From: Fidelibacterota bacterium
Lineage (GTDB): Bacteria > Fidelibacterota > UBA8477 > JABMPR01
Length of the DNA: 64,000 nt
Assembly (NCBI GenBank): GCA_016845065.1
Contig: JAERTG010000142.1
Span: forward strand, 1 to 64,000
Direction: 5' to 3'
Below, in pieces: positions 1-8,719 of this stretch; within the stretch, counting starts at the first letter, position 1, and each line of letters begins with the position of its first letter. The position numbers were made by a program, and so were the translations under genes. The notes beneath the pieces were generated by a model. The model did not search any database. It had not been told where the DNA came from and worked only from the letters and a program-made list of their open reading frames with translations.

Positions 1-322
1 GGGATCTACAATCCCTTGGCTTTGTAATTACGTTTGCATAAACCTGATTAATCTGACAGTTTCAGCAAACGAATTTCCAGAATAATTGACTCTATCTGAT
101 ACTTTGTCCCACCCCTAAAGAGTGAAACCACAAATAATCAATATGACAGTGTATTGAGATACAGCTAATATTATTAGTACTATCCCTTATCTGTGTCATA
201 TACTTCGATGCGTGTATATTGCACACAATACTATTTGCATATACTATATCATTTATTCATATTACATGCATGTTAAGTATTATATATACAGTATTATATG
301 ATTATCATTTATAGGATCATTT
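1..322. other. AT-rich intergenic region upstream of the Fic gene
   Basis: No convincing gene is seen here. The stretch is strongly AT-rich from about 160 onward and holds the putative promoter of the Fic gene. At 30-39 there is one half-site (CGTTTGCA) of the LacI-type operator found at 31.7 kb, but its left half does not match, so it is not called as an operator. Confidence 0.6.
219..247 (+). promoter_or_regulatory. Putative sigma-70-type promoter of the Fic gene
   Basis: TTGCAC at 219-224 and TACTAT at 242-247 are separated by 17 bp, close to the -35/-10 consensus. They lie about 75 bp upstream of the ATG at 323. The region is AT-rich, so a chance match is possible. Confidence 0.35.
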
Positions 323-1447
323 ATGACTACAGAAGTTATGACATACAAATCGGGTAAGTTTAAATTCAGCGCTAAATGCGATAAGGATGAACTAAACCTG
401 TTATGGGTTCAGACACAAATCCTGTATCAAACGGTTCGGGACTTACCAATTCTACCCAACCTTGCCTCACAGATCCAGGAAGAGCTCATCAAGAAATCAA
501 TCTTCAGTACTGCAGCGATCGAGGGCAATCCACTCTCCGAGGAAGATGTTAGCGGGATCATAGATGACAATGTATCCGGTAAAGAACGGGCTGAGAAAGA
601 AATCTCCAACTTAAAGCAAGCATACTTGTACTTACGGGGGATGAACCCAACTGGAGGCAAACTGAACTTGAGCGAGAAGATAGTGAAGGACCTTCACTCT
701 TCGATCACTAATGGAATAGAGTATCCTGACAATGTACCTGGCAAATACCGGTCACATAGAGTCCAGGTCGGCGATAAAACACATGGTGGTGTATATACTC
801 CTCCTAAAGTCTACGAAGATATTGTAATGCTTATGCCAAAGTTTGTTGAGTGGATGAATAGTGATGAGGTTATGTCCTTGGATCCATTCTATCGTGCTTC
901 ACTGGCACATTATCACCTCGGTCTTATTCATCCGTTTGGAGATGGGAATGGACGAACAGCTCGTTTGCTTGAGGCACTCATACTTCAGTCGGCGGGAATC
1001 AAATATGTTCCAGTGATGCTTTCTAACTTCTATTACCAGAAGATGGATGATTACTATATAACTTTTGTTAAAACCCAGCGCAATAACGATGCGGACGTAA
1101 CCGAGTTCCTGCGATTTTCATTAGTTGGTGCTGTGGAGTCATTAGAAGAGATCAAATCTAGAATTACCTACCATATCCGAATTATGGCGCTTCGTGATTA
1201 TGTACATTTTCAACGAAACAAGAAGAACCTGACCAGAAGACAATCTGATCTAATAGCAATGTTGGTTGATAATCCCAATCTAACCTTTACTCTCAAAGAA
1301 TTGAATGACAAGACCCCATACACTGTCTTGTACCGTGACGTTAGTCCGATCACTGCCCGACGGGATGTTAAACGGCTTTTAGATATGCAGTTGATTGAGC
1401 TCGAAGATAATCGGTACGTTTTGAATTTGCGAGCACTTGACGGATAG
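323..1447 (+). CDS. Fic family protein (probable AMP-transferase, class II)
   Basis: Fic enzymes transfer AMP, or another phosphate-containing group, from a nucleotide to a hydroxyl side chain of a target protein, usually in the cytoplasm. The 374-residue protein carries the full active-site motif HPFGDGNGR at residues 203-211, with catalytic H203. An intact inhibitory-helix motif TAAIEG lies at residues 63-68, ahead of the Fic core; E67 would be the autoinhibitory glutamate, which makes this a class II, self-restrained Fic. The C-terminal ~90 residues look like a winged-helix DNA-binding segment, common in stand-alone Fic proteins. The ATG at 323 is preceded by AGGA at 313-316 with good spacing. 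It is the only plus-strand gene here and appears monocistronic; no antitoxin partner is seen. The target is unknown. Confidence 0.9.
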   Translation: MTTEVMTYKSGKFKFSAKCDKDELNLLWVQTQILYQTVRDLPILPNLASQIQEELIKKSIFSTAAIEGNPLSEEDVSGIIDDNVSGKERAEKEISNLKQAYLYLRGMNPTGGKLNLSEKIVKDLHSSITNGIEYPDNVPGKYRSHRVQVGDKTHGGVYTPPKVYEDIVMLMPKFVEWMNSDEVMSLDPFYRASLAHYHLGLIHPFGDGNGRTARLLEALILQSAGIKYVPVMLSNFYYQKMDDYYITFVKTQRNNDADVTEFLRFSLVGAVESLEEIKSRITYHIRIMALRDYVHFQRNKKNLTRRQSDLIAMLVDNPNLTFTLKELNDKTPYTVLYRDVSPITARRDVKRLLDMQLIELEDNRYVLNLRALDG

Positions 1448-1643
1448 TCTCCTAGCGCTAGATCCTAATCTTCAACAATGGATTGCGGTCCACCCCTCTT
1501 TGAACTGGAAAGCCATCAATGTTAAAATGCACATGGGACTATCCCCTCAAAACTGCCTCTTTTAAGCTAAAATGTATCACCAGATGCACATGCTGTTTTT
1601 GGGATTGCTGTAATTAGCTGTGGGATAGAGTGTTACGTGATAA

Positions 1644-1670
1644 GGCCGAGGGATACATAATCCCTCGGCC
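1644..1670. terminator. GC-rich hairpin, possible bidirectional terminator
   Basis: A perfect 10-bp inverted repeat, GGCCGAGGGA and TCCCTCGGCC, is separated by a 7-nt loop. It lies between two converging genes, which suits a bidirectional terminator. Neither side carries a good T-run, so it could equally be a structural arm of the adjoining repeat, which shares its right half. Confidence 0.45.
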
Positions 1671-1746
1671 TAAACAGGCGTGCCGGTTCACCCGGAGTGG
1701 AGCGGAAAGAGACGAGCGTAGCCGCAGCCAATTCCGGCCTCGGGTA
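1661..1746 (+). repeat. 86-bp dispersed repeat, copy A
   Basis: This 86-bp element matches 4382-4467 in the same orientation and with the same length. The outer ~35 bp on the left and ~20 bp on the right are almost identical (shared blocks CTCGGCCTAAACAG, CGTGCCGGTTCACCC, AATTCYGGCC). The centre is diverged but keeps a GAGCGnAGCCGnAGCC-like core. GCCGG near the left and CCGGC near the right could pair. The two copies bracket the split propeller gene. Confidence 0.75.
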
Positions 1747-1834
1747 CATAGCTAATAGGCTGAATCACAGTCTGTTACAAATATCACCTAAATAACTTGA
1801 CCCCCTGTAATAAACACCATTATCCGCCGTGGAT

Positions 1835-3094
1835 TTAGCGTAGTATGACCATCTTAATCGTCTTGCTGTAATGAACCCCGCCACCGGCGGTGGCTCCAGC
1901 CTGCAACTGAGCAAAATACACACCTGTGCTCGCTGGATTACCTGAATCGTCCACACCATTCCATTGGATGTTGTAAGCGCCTGCTGGCTGGTGGGAGTTT
2001 CTGAGAGTGGTAATGGATCTGCCAGTAATGTCATAGACTGTAATTGTCACATCAGAATCAGAGGTGAGATCGTAACTGATGGTCGTGGTGGGATTGAAGG
2101 GGTTGGGGAAATTCTGATGCAATCGATAATCAGCTGGAATTCCTACATTCAACCTCTCCTCTAATCCAAGTATGACACCGTCCTCATTAAAAACGCTCAA
2201 TGCCCCACCAGCCCCAATCCATTTGTTGCCATTTTCGTCAAATCCAATGTGGAAGTCGTCATAAATCCACGAGCTCGGTCCAGATTCATTGTGTAATTGC
2301 ATGTCTGTCCCATCAAATGAAGCCAATCCTTGATCAGTCCAAAACCATAAGTGCGAGTTCTGATCGGTCTCTACGGGTGAGTCCCACCCTATTGGTATAT
2401 CATACTCTGTCCATGTGGTCCCATCAAATGAGACCAAACGACTCCAGCCACCACCAAGAACTTCCGCAAAACAGGAGTTAACAACCCATATTGCTCCCAT
2501 GTCATCTATCGCAATGTCGCTGACAGCATGGGGTAGTAAATTCGAATTAGTCTCGTCATACATCGTCCAATTATTCCCGTCAAATGAGACCAGACCACAG
2601 GTCTCACTATTCTCATCGGTTCCAATCCACTTCGTACCGTTTCCATCTATCGCAATTGAATAGATCCAATTAGTGGGTAGATCAGAATTTGAGTTAGAGA
2701 ATACTGTCCATTCGTTCCCGTCAAAGGATGCAACACCTGCTTCGGTTCCAATCCATTTGACTCCAGCACTATCAATTGCAATCGAACTGACAATGTTGCC
2801 AGGAATACCTGAATTTGACTGATTGAACTCGGTCCAGACACCATCATCAAAGGAGATCAACCCATTACCAAATGTCCCAATCCACTTGGTTCCGTCATCT
2901 TCAATTGTGATTGTGTAATATTGGTCACCAGACAGAAATGCGATCGACTCATCATAGACTGTGAGGTCACTCCCATTAAATGAGACCAGACAACTTCTGT
3001 CCACCATCCAGACTAGGCCATCGTCATCAATATCTAGACAACGCACATCATCAATCGAAAAATCATACATTGATGTTGTATACGGTGTGTCCAA
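1835..3094 (-). CDS. Secreted two-component-regulator-type propeller protein, C-terminal part of a frameshifted gene
   Basis: This 419-residue frame continues the protein encoded at 3034-4059. It holds further propeller repeats of about 45 residues (pattern KWIGT...SFDGxxWTxY...SxLPxNxVxSIAID) up to about residue 315. A sorting domain with the core QNFPNPFNPTTTISYDL follows and ends SKTIKMVILR. There is no signal peptide, and its apparent start is a TTG inside a repeat with no ribosome site, so it is very unlikely to be a separate gene. A one-base deletion (or equivalent) between about 3060 and 3095 would explain the split. As it stands, the N-terminal product would be exported but would lack the C-terminal sorting signal. 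Confidence 0.8.
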   Translation of the reverse strand: MDTPYTTSMYDFSIDDVRCLDIDDDGLVWMVDRSCLVSFNGSDLTVYDESIAFLSGDQYYTITIEDDGTKWIGTFGNGLISFDDGVWTEFNQSNSGIPGNIVSSIAIDSAGVKWIGTEAGVASFDGNEWTVFSNSNSDLPTNWIYSIAIDGNGTKWIGTDENSETCGLVSFDGNNWTMYDETNSNLLPHAVSDIAIDDMGAIWVVNSCFAEVLGGGWSRLVSFDGTTWTEYDIPIGWDSPVETDQNSHLWFWTDQGLASFDGTDMQLHNESGPSSWIYDDFHIGFDENGNKWIGAGGALSVFNEDGVILGLEERLNVGIPADYRLHQNFPNPFNPTTTISYDLTSDSDVTITVYDITGRSITTLRNSHQPAGAYNIQWNGVDDSGNPASTGVYFAQLQAGATAGGGVHYSKTIKMVILR

Positions 3095-4059
3095 TCATTT
3101 CCATCGAAGGCAACAAGCCCATGGGATGTCCCAAACCAAACGCCTGAATCGCCATCTGGAGAAATTGCAAACACACTGTTATGTGGTAAACCTGAGTTTG
3201 TTGTGTCATAATAAGAAAAAGAATTGCCACTATACGATACCAGTCCATGCCACAACTCACCCCATGCGCTAACCCATAATACTCCATCGTTATCGAACGA
3301 AATCTTCCAAATGTCCTCGAGTACAAATTCAGAATCAGGATCATCAAGCGCATTCCATGAAACTCCATCAAAGGAAACCAATCCAGCACCCCATGTACCG
3401 ATCCACTTTACATTGTGTTCATCTATTGCAATCGAGGTAACACTGTTGTGGGGTAGGTCGGAATTTGATTCGTTGTACACACTCCATTCAACGCCATCAA
3501 ATGATGCTAAACCACCATTCCAGGTACCAATCCACATGACTCCGTTCTCTTCGAGTGCAATGGAGCTAATATCGTTATCAGGTAACTCAGAATTAAGAGT
3601 GTCATAAAGAGTAAAATTGTAGCCATCGTACGAAAGCAAACCATTCTCATTGGTTCCGATCCATTTTACATTCTCACCATCGATCGCAATGCATTCAATT
3701 CCATCCATAATGTTCTCTGGGTCAATTTCGTGCACTGTCCAGTCGGTTCCATCAAATGAGACTAATTCGGAACTCGACCAGTGTGCAAACCATTTGGTCC
3801 CACTACTATCCACTGCAATTGATGTAATTGAATTATAGGGGAGGCCAGAATTGAATTTGTAATAGAATGTTGACTCGCTGGTGAATTTATGAATTTTTAC
3901 CAACCCGCCCCCTAATGTACCAGCCCAGACATAGTCACCTTCGTGGGCCAGTGCAGTTACCCGGTCGCCATTAAAATAGTAAATCCATTCGGCGTCCTGA
4001 GCAAATGTTGTTGAAATACAAACAAGAATTACAATGAAAATTCCGTGGGTCTTGTGCAT
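3034..4059 (-). CDS. Secreted two-component-regulator-type propeller protein, N-terminal part of a frameshifted gene
   Basis: The first 20 residues (MHKTHGIFIVILVCISTTFA) form a clear signal peptide. Six to seven beta-propeller repeats of the PF07494 type follow, each about 45 residues. The ATG at 4059 has a strong GGGGGG ribosome site. Propellers of this kind usually form the sensor half of hybrid two-component systems, but here no kinase domain follows; the companion frame instead ends in a T9SS sorting domain, so the intact ancestor was a secreted or surface propeller. The last ~15 residues of this frame (after DGNDWTH) do not fit the repeat and are probably out-of-frame sequence. Confidence 0.8.
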   Translation of the reverse strand: MHKTHGIFIVILVCISTTFAQDAEWIYYFNGDRVTALAHEGDYVWAGTLGGGLVKIHKFTSESTFYYKFNSGLPYNSITSIAVDSSGTKWFAHWSSSELVSFDGTDWTVHEIDPENIMDGIECIAIDGENVKWIGTNENGLLSYDGYNFTLYDTLNSELPDNDISSIALEENGVMWIGTWNGGLASFDGVEWSVYNESNSDLPHNSVTSIAIDEHNVKWIGTWGAGLVSFDGVSWNALDDPDSEFVLEDIWKISFDNDGVLWVSAWGELWHGLVSYSGNSFSYYDTTNSGLPHNSVFAISPDGDSGVWFGTSHGLVAFDGNDWTHRIQHQCMIFRLMMCVV

Positions 4060-4685
4060 GATACCCCCCTATTTGGCTTGATTCCCCGATTTTTTTCAAC
4101 GGTGAGACTGATATAGAAAAGATACAGCTCGAGATCGAATGTGGATATCGTGAAAGTTATTTCAACTACTGTCTATTGGCAACTATTATCGATACTACGA
4201 TGGGAGTAAGAAGATTCCTTCACCGAAATTAGACACAATTTCACCCCTCAATTATTTTGACACAATTCCCGTAACCCACTGACTATCATTGATTTTTCAG
4301 GACTTAAAAACGAAGCTCATCCAGCGAATGAGCGCAGTAAGAGGAGGATAAAATCTAGAGAAGCGGATTTTTCCGTCTCAATCCCTCGGCCTAAACAGCC
4401 GTGCCGGTTCACCCAAAACGTAGTGTAGAGAGGTGAGCGAAGCCGAAGCCAATTCTGGCCCGGGTACCAAACTGAATTCTCACTAAAGTTTTGGATTCTT
4501 TAGCAAGTTTACCAACCAACTTCTAGAATATTATTTCTGGAATGTTTAACGAAGCTAGGATCGATTTAGATGCTGCGGGTTGATAGTAAGCCGCAAATGG
4601 TTTGATGTATATCATTCCATTTGATGATGGTAGTTGATGATCCAAAAAAACGATCAGTTTTCAGTCCGATTCAATTTTTATGGAA
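4060..4685. other. Intergenic region with second repeat copy
   Basis: This 626-bp gap precedes the propeller gene on the minus strand. It holds repeat copy B at 4382-4467. No ORF with family resemblance and no convincing promoter or terminator was found. Confidence 0.6.
4382..4467 (+). repeat. 86-bp dispersed repeat, copy B
   Basis: Same orientation and length as 1661-1746, with near-identical ends and a diverged centre. It lacks the 10-bp hairpin partner that sits just left of copy A. Together the copies are direct repeats flanking about 2.6 kb that contains only the split propeller gene. Confidence 0.75.
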
Positions 4686-5270
4686 CTATGTCGCCAAGTC
4701 ATCCTGCAGAGATTTGACCATAGCCGGTGGAAGAGTTTTTTGATAATTATACTCATTGTAATTTATACCAAGCGATATTGAGTCACCTGATCTTAAAAAG
4801 TATTCCATGCTGTCGGTGTCAAACGGAAACTGGATATAGTGAACTGAACTTATTCGGTCCTCCTCTTCCCTGCCTGCTTCGAATTGAGCAATCACACGCT
4901 TTTCACCCACGTTCAGGAAAAGACTTTGGCCCATGGTGAGCCCAATGAATTGATTGAGCACAGGTTTGATTTTAGCCTCCTCCGATACTTCGATAAACAA
5001 AGTTGCACTGAGGCTTTCCTTTTGCGGCAACAAGCTATTATAAATATCTATTTCTTCCTGAATCTGTTCATCATGAACCATGCGTTCAGCACGCATCATC
5101 TCTTGAATTTGAAATTTCATAGTTCTACGATTTTCAAAGGTTAAGGTGATGTAGGGTCCAATAGAGATCCTTCTATTCTCTTTATAAGCCAGGAGGTCTT
5201 TTCGGTAGGCATCACGTACTTTTTCATATTCCAGGATGTTCAGCAGGTCATCAATAATAATGGGTTTCAT
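4686..5270 (-). CDS. DUF3501 family protein
   Basis: The product is about 194 residues with the typical family opening IIIDDLLNILEYEKVRDAYR and no membrane segment. Its molecular function is not known. In many bacteria the family is encoded beside a rubrerythrin and a heterodisulfide-reductase-like Fe-S protein, exactly as here, so a part in peroxide or redox metabolism is inferred from context. The frame is open to a TTG at 5279 that would overlap the upstream stop. The ATG at 5270 opens the family-like sequence MKPIIIDDLL and is preferred. It is the last gene of the block and is translationally close to, or coupled with, the gene upstream. Confidence 0.85.
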   Translation of the reverse strand: MKPIIIDDLLNILEYEKVRDAYRKDLLAYKENRRISIGPYITLTFENRRTMKFQIQEMMRAERMVHDEQIQEEIDIYNSLLPQKESLSATLFIEVSEEAKIKPVLNQFIGLTMGQSLFLNVGEKRVIAQFEAGREEEDRISSVHYIQFPFDTDSMEYFLRSGDSISLGINYNEYNYQKTLPPAMVKSLQDDLAT

Positions 5271-5275
5271 GATTC

Positions 5276-6700
5276 TCAATTCTCGTTTAGGCCATAAGCC
5301 TTATAAATTTCAAGTACAGGATGACTTGGAGTCACGCCACCTTCACTAGCCTGTGCAAGCTGTTGACTTGCCATAGAGCAATCTGAACATACGACATCTG
5401 ATTCTTTTTGACCCAGATCATTCACACAACGCTCAGCCACTTTCATGGAATCCTCAAAGAATTCGGCCTTCATACCCCAGCCCCCATCCATACCACTGCA
5501 ACGATTGACCAGACTGACCTTCGTATTTGGAACTAACCTGAGCAAGTCCCGTCCTTTGAAACCCACTTTTTGGGCTTTAACATGGCAACTTACATGATAG
5601 CTAACGGTGCCGATCTCGTTCTTAAAATCTGTTTTTAATTGTTCTCTCTTATGGAGATAAACGAGATATTCAGAAATATCAAATGTGTTCTCAGATATTT
5701 TCTGTACTTTTTCATCCAGTCCCAGATAATCAGGATAATCCTTTTTCATTGTGAGACTGCAAGTTGGCGGGCCTGTGACAACAATTTTGTACCCCTGATC
5801 TACCCATTTTGACAGCTCTTCTACATTGGGTCGAGCCTGTTTCTCAAAGCCCTTGAAATCACCTGGACTGAGATGTGGTGCACCACAACACTGTTGAGGT
5901 GGGTAAATACATTCAACATTATTGTGCTCCAGAATCGCTACAGCTGCCTTGCCAACTTCCACGTCGTGTGCATTTGTAAAACACGTTCCGAAGATAACGA
6001 CCTTATCTACGGCATCGGTTACAGGCGACTCGTGCTTCTTGAACCATTTCTCGAATGTATTTATGTGAAATTTTGGCAGGATGCGTTTTCGGGAGATACC
6101 TATAGTCTTCTCCATCATCCAGCGAGCTGGTCCAATCTGATTGGTAAGATTGATGAGTGGACCAAACAGGGATCCCAATTTGCCGGTAAAATCTGTATTG
6201 GCCAGGAATTTATCATTCGCCTTCACACCACGTTCTTTGGTTCTGATTGCCTGTGCCCTCGTCATCAATTTGGGGAAATCCAACTTGAATTCATGGTCTT
6301 TGTCAGGTGTATAGGGACAAACGGGATCACAAAGTTTGCATTGGTAACAAAGATCCACAACCTCCCAGATTTGATCATCATTGAGGTCGGAGACCTCTCC
6401 TCTGAATTCTACCTCAATGCTGGCTTCAGATGCATGTTCCCCTTCAGGTAGATCTAAGTACTCGGAGCGTTCCGATTTTTCAACACGACCTGCCTTGATG
6501 GCTTCTTCCCTTTTTGCATCTCCAACGGCGTCCACAGCATCAAACAGGGAGGGAAAAGAAGGACATAGATTAAAGCAGAGTCTACAACCAATACACACAT
6601 CAAAGACGCGTTCCATTTCCTGGTCAAAGGAATTTTTATCCCAATAGACCGGATCCTTAATATCATAAATTGTTTGGCTGGTATCAGAATGGTTGATCAT
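5276..6700 (-). CDS. Heterodisulfide-reductase-like / GlpC-like iron-sulfur protein
   Basis: A cytoplasmic 474-residue electron-transfer protein. Two 4Fe-4S ferredoxin clusters are visible near the N-terminus: [12 protein letters not shown] (C36, C39, C42, C46) and [12 protein letters not shown] (C118, C121, C124, C128). Two CCG-type domains follow, the first with [12 protein letters not shown] at about residues 268-279, the second with CHVKAQ and [11 protein letters not shown] in place of a canonical CCG. The family includes HdrD, GlpC and LldE-like subunits. No flavoprotein dehydrogenase partner is next to it; its neighbours are a rubrerythrin and DUF3501, so it probably feeds electrons to, or takes them from, the diiron protein. 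That partnership is inferred from conserved gene order. Confidence 0.85.
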   Translation of the reverse strand: MINHSDTSQTIYDIKDPVYWDKNSFDQEMERVFDVCIGCRLCFNLCPSFPSLFDAVDAVGDAKREEAIKAGRVEKSERSEYLDLPEGEHASEASIEVEFRGEVSDLNDDQIWEVVDLCYQCKLCDPVCPYTPDKDHEFKLDFPKLMTRAQAIRTKERGVKANDKFLANTDFTGKLGSLFGPLINLTNQIGPARWMMEKTIGISRKRILPKFHINTFEKWFKKHESPVTDAVDKVVIFGTCFTNAHDVEVGKAAVAILEHNNVECIYPPQQCCGAPHLSPGDFKGFEKQARPNVEELSKWVDQGYKIVVTGPPTCSLTMKKDYPDYLGLDEKVQKISENTFDISEYLVYLHKREQLKTDFKNEIGTVSYHVSCHVKAQKVGFKGRDLLRLVPNTKVSLVNRCSGMDGGWGMKAEFFEDSMKVAERCVNDLGQKESDVVCSDCSMASQQLAQASEGGVTPSHPVLEIYKAYGLNEN

Positions 6701-6765
6701 GGTGACCCCCCTGGTAAATTGGCCAAGTCCAGATCTTGGAGGATCTGGACCTGGTTACGTGTGTT

Positions 6766-7185
6766 TTACAGGTTATTCAGTGTATCCTGGAATTTTCCAG
6801 CATGGGATTTTTCAGCTCTGGCAAGCGTCTCAAACCACTCAGCGATCTCTGCAAAGCCTTCTTCACGAGCAGTTTTAGCAAACCCTGGATACATTTCAGT
6901 ATACTCATAGGTTTCACCAGCAACAGCCGCTTTCAGGTTGATGTCAGTTTCACCAATTGCCATACCGGTAGCAGGATCCCCACCACCTTGTTTTTCCATA
7001 AACTCTAGATGGCCAAATGCATGTCCAGTTTCACCATCAGCTGTATTCTTGAATACACTGGCAGCTTCTGGATAACCCTCAATATCAGCCTGGCGGGCAA
7101 AATACAAATATCTCCGGTTAGCTTGTGACTCACCAGCAAAAGCTGCTTGCAGGTTTTCCAGTGTTTTCGTTCCATTTAAACTCAT
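6766..7185 (-). CDS. rbr: Rubrerythrin-like diiron protein (no rubredoxin domain)
   Basis: A ferritin-like four-helix protein of 139 residues that probably reduces peroxide at a diiron centre. Iron ligands can be read in order: [29 protein letters not shown] and [10 protein letters not shown], giving two ExxH motifs. It stops right after the four-helix bundle, so the C-terminal rubredoxin domain of classical rubrerythrin is missing and an outside electron donor is needed; the adjacent Fe-S protein is a candidate. The ATG at 7185 has a strong AAGGAG site, so an upstream extension to 7230 is rejected. It lies 16 bp downstream of the perR-like gene and is probably cotranscribed with it. Confidence 0.9.
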   Translation of the reverse strand: MSLNGTKTLENLQAAFAGESQANRRYLYFARQADIEGYPEAASVFKNTADGETGHAFGHLEFMEKQGGGDPATGMAIGETDINLKAAVAGETYEYTEMYPGFAKTAREEGFAEIAEWFETLARAEKSHAGKFQDTLNNL

Positions 7186-7201
7186 GTTGTTCTCCTTATG
7201 A

Positions 7202-7567
7202 TTAATTGTGATCCGAACAGGTTCCAACAAAGATCATTTCAACCTTTTCAACATCGAATTGATGGTTTTGTTTGATTTTCTCTTTAATCTCCCCATCGGG
7301 AATCTCTATATCACTCATCTTCCCACAAACCGAACAGCGTAGATGCTGATGAGGAATTACATTCCAATCGTAGCGGGACATGTTTCCTTCAGTAATGACA
7401 TTTATCATCCCTGCATCAGTTAATTGATCCAAATTACGATAGACCGTACCTAAACTAATGTTTGCCAATTTTTTCCGGGCTTGCTTGTATATCCAATTAG
7501 CTGTGGGATGAGTATTGGTTGCCTTAATGACCTCATGAATGAGCTCTCTTTGTCTACTGTAACGCAT
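7202..7567 (-). CDS. perR: PerR-type Fur family peroxide-sensing repressor
   Basis: A 121-residue transcriptional repressor with winged helix and dimerisation domain. The PerR-type regulatory metal ligands are in place: H20, D67, H73, H75 and D86, with Asp at positions where Fur proteins carry other residues. This points to Fe/Mn-dependent peroxide sensing by His oxidation. The structural zinc site is unusual: C78xxC81 is present, but the C-terminal pair is C117-S-D-H120, i.e. CxxH at the extreme end. The N-terminus is short for the family. It is directly upstream of the rubrerythrin, a classic PerR target, and a Fur/PerR-like dyad lies 20 bp before its start, suggesting autoregulation. Confidence 0.85.
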   Translation of the reverse strand: MRYSRQRELIHEVIKATNTHPTANWIYKQARKKLANISLGTVYRNLDQLTDAGMINVITEGNMSRYDWNVIPHQHLRCSVCGKMSDIEIPDGEIKEKIKQNHQFDVEKVEMIFVGTCSDHN

Positions 7568-7587
7568 GGATCCAAGCTAATATATAT

Positions 7588-7606
7588 AGTAATGATTCCT
7601 ATTACT
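7588..7606. promoter_or_regulatory. Putative PerR/Fur box
   Basis: AGTAATGATTCCTATTACT is a 19-bp imperfect palindrome (AGTAAT/ATTACT arms) in an AT-rich stretch, 20 bp upstream of the perR-like start. Its size and TAATGAT/ATTA core resemble Fur-family operators. It would control perR, rubrerythrin, the Fe-S protein and DUF3501 together. Confidence 0.5.
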
Positions 7607-7686
7607 TAATTATGACCCTGTAAGTCATATCTTCCCCATTCAGGGGTACCGAAGTTGGTTGAGAATAATTTTGTAGTGTGGGGTGA

Positions 7687-7718
7687 AGAAAAGGCAGTGG
7701 AAACCAGGGGTTCCCACT
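7687..7718 (-). terminator. Rho-independent terminator downstream of osmC
   Basis: AGTGGAAACC and GGTTCCCACT form a 10-bp stem with one mismatch at 7696-7718. On the minus strand the stem is followed by a CTTTTCTT tract. It lies 28 bp after the osmC stop and separates osmC from the perR block. Confidence 0.6.
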
Positions 7719-7745
7719 ACCGATAAACGTGAAACTGAAGCCCTA

Positions 7746-8177
7746 TCAGGCCTCTAAGCTGGCATTAAGACTGATCTCACAATTCAACAGACGTGAAATC
7801 GGACAACCCGCTTTTGCATTATTAGCAGCTGTATTAAAAGCTTCTTCGCTTGCCCCGGGGATACTGGCAACCAGATCCAAATGAGAAGCAGTCACTGTCA
7901 TTCCTGTATCGGTTTTTTCCATTCTCACCGTTGCATTGACTGAGAGACGATCAGCTTTAAGATCAGCTTCGCCAAGTTGACCTGATAGTGCCATTGCGAA
8001 ACATCCTGCATGAGCAGCAGCGATGAGTTCTTCAGGGTTTGTACCTGATTCATCCTCAAAACGCATACTGAAATTGTATGGTGTGTCGCTTAGTATACCA
8101 GTGGCTGTGGATACTGTGCCTTTTCCATCTTTGAGTCCCCCCTGCCAAACTGCAGAGGCTTTTCTTTGTATAGCCAT
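7746..8177 (-). CDS. osmC: OsmC family peroxiredoxin
   Basis: A thiol-dependent organic-hydroperoxide reductase of the OsmC/Ohr superfamily, cytoplasmic, 143 residues, which is full length. The two catalytic cysteines are at C59 (AHAGCFAM) and C125 (AKAGCPISRLL), with the PEEL segment holding the conserved glutamates just before the first. The opening MAIQRKASAVWQGGLKDGKG matches OsmC rather than Ohr. It is bounded by its own terminator, so it is likely a separate unit beside the perR block with a related role in peroxide defence. Confidence 0.92.
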   Translation of the reverse strand: MAIQRKASAVWQGGLKDGKGTVSTATGILSDTPYNFSMRFEDESGTNPEELIAAAHAGCFAMALSGQLGEADLKADRLSVNATVRMEKTDTGMTVTASHLDLVASIPGASEEAFNTAANNAKAGCPISRLLNCEISLNASLEA

Positions 8178-8719
8178 TGTAACTCCTTAATTAGGTATTC
8201 AGTAGATCATCGTGCGGAATGTGCAAACAAACACACTCCTAATTCCATTATCAAAATGGGAATGCTCAAACACACGCCATTATAATTTGGTTTCAAGGCC
8301 GATGCAACTAGTGCCCGAGAATTATCTCAGCTGATTATCTACGCATAACAGGCTATCAAATTTGAATTCTGACTCATAAGTGTAACCAGGCATACTTGAG
8401 GTGAAAGATAAAGTGGTATCACCCGTATTCGAATGGAACTGGCAAGCAAAGTGTATGCACTATAACAGCCATCCCCATACTCTGCTGATACACAATCACT
8501 TACAAGAAGCGAAAAGGGAATTGAAATTCCCCAAGTCAGTAATAATTTCTCTACCCCTATTGTAAGACAGTAGAAGTTTAGACTGGAGTCCCTCATTTTG
8601 GCTGACCTACTTCAACTTATAATAATGCCATGAATTGTTAGCATTCAAATATTTTGTCACGATCATCGCTCTTGCTTCTTATCACAAAACTGAAGATAGC
8701 GAAGAGATTTTTGAAATTT
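8178..8719. other. Intergenic region between osmC and the end of the galactose operon
   Basis: This 542-bp stretch holds no recognisable gene. A short open frame at 8339-8596 on the minus strand has no family resemblance and no ribosome site. The end of the galactose operon must lie here, but only imperfect hairpins are seen around 8670-8705. The osmC promoter should be near 8180-8260. Confidence 0.55.

Larger units (their letters stand above)
1448..1834. other. Intergenic region with hairpin and dispersed repeat
   Basis: The Fic gene and the converging minus-strand propeller gene both end at this gap. It contains a strong hairpin at 1644-1670 and copy A of an 86-bp repeat at 1661-1746, each listed separately. 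No gene is recognised. Confidence 0.7.

Noticed and set aside
26-43. Possible LacI-type operator near the start of the window
   Set aside because: Only the right half (CGTTTGCA) fits; the left half does not, and no sugar gene follows.
323-1447. Fic gene as part of a toxin-antitoxin pair
   Set aside because: The inhibitory motif is inside the protein itself and no small partner gene is adjacent.
1661-1746. Integron attC site or CRISPR repeat
   Set aside because: Ends lack the GTTRRRY/RYYYAAC core pair, there is no integrase, and two copies 2.7 kb apart do not make a CRISPR array.
7186-7230. Longer N-terminus for the rubrerythrin-like protein
   Set aside because: It would overlap the perR-like gene; the inner ATG has a strong AAGGAG and matches the family start.
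8339-8596. 85-residue open frame on the minus strand between osmC and galK
   Set aside because: No ribosome site, no recognisable family, and a composition like non-coding DNA.
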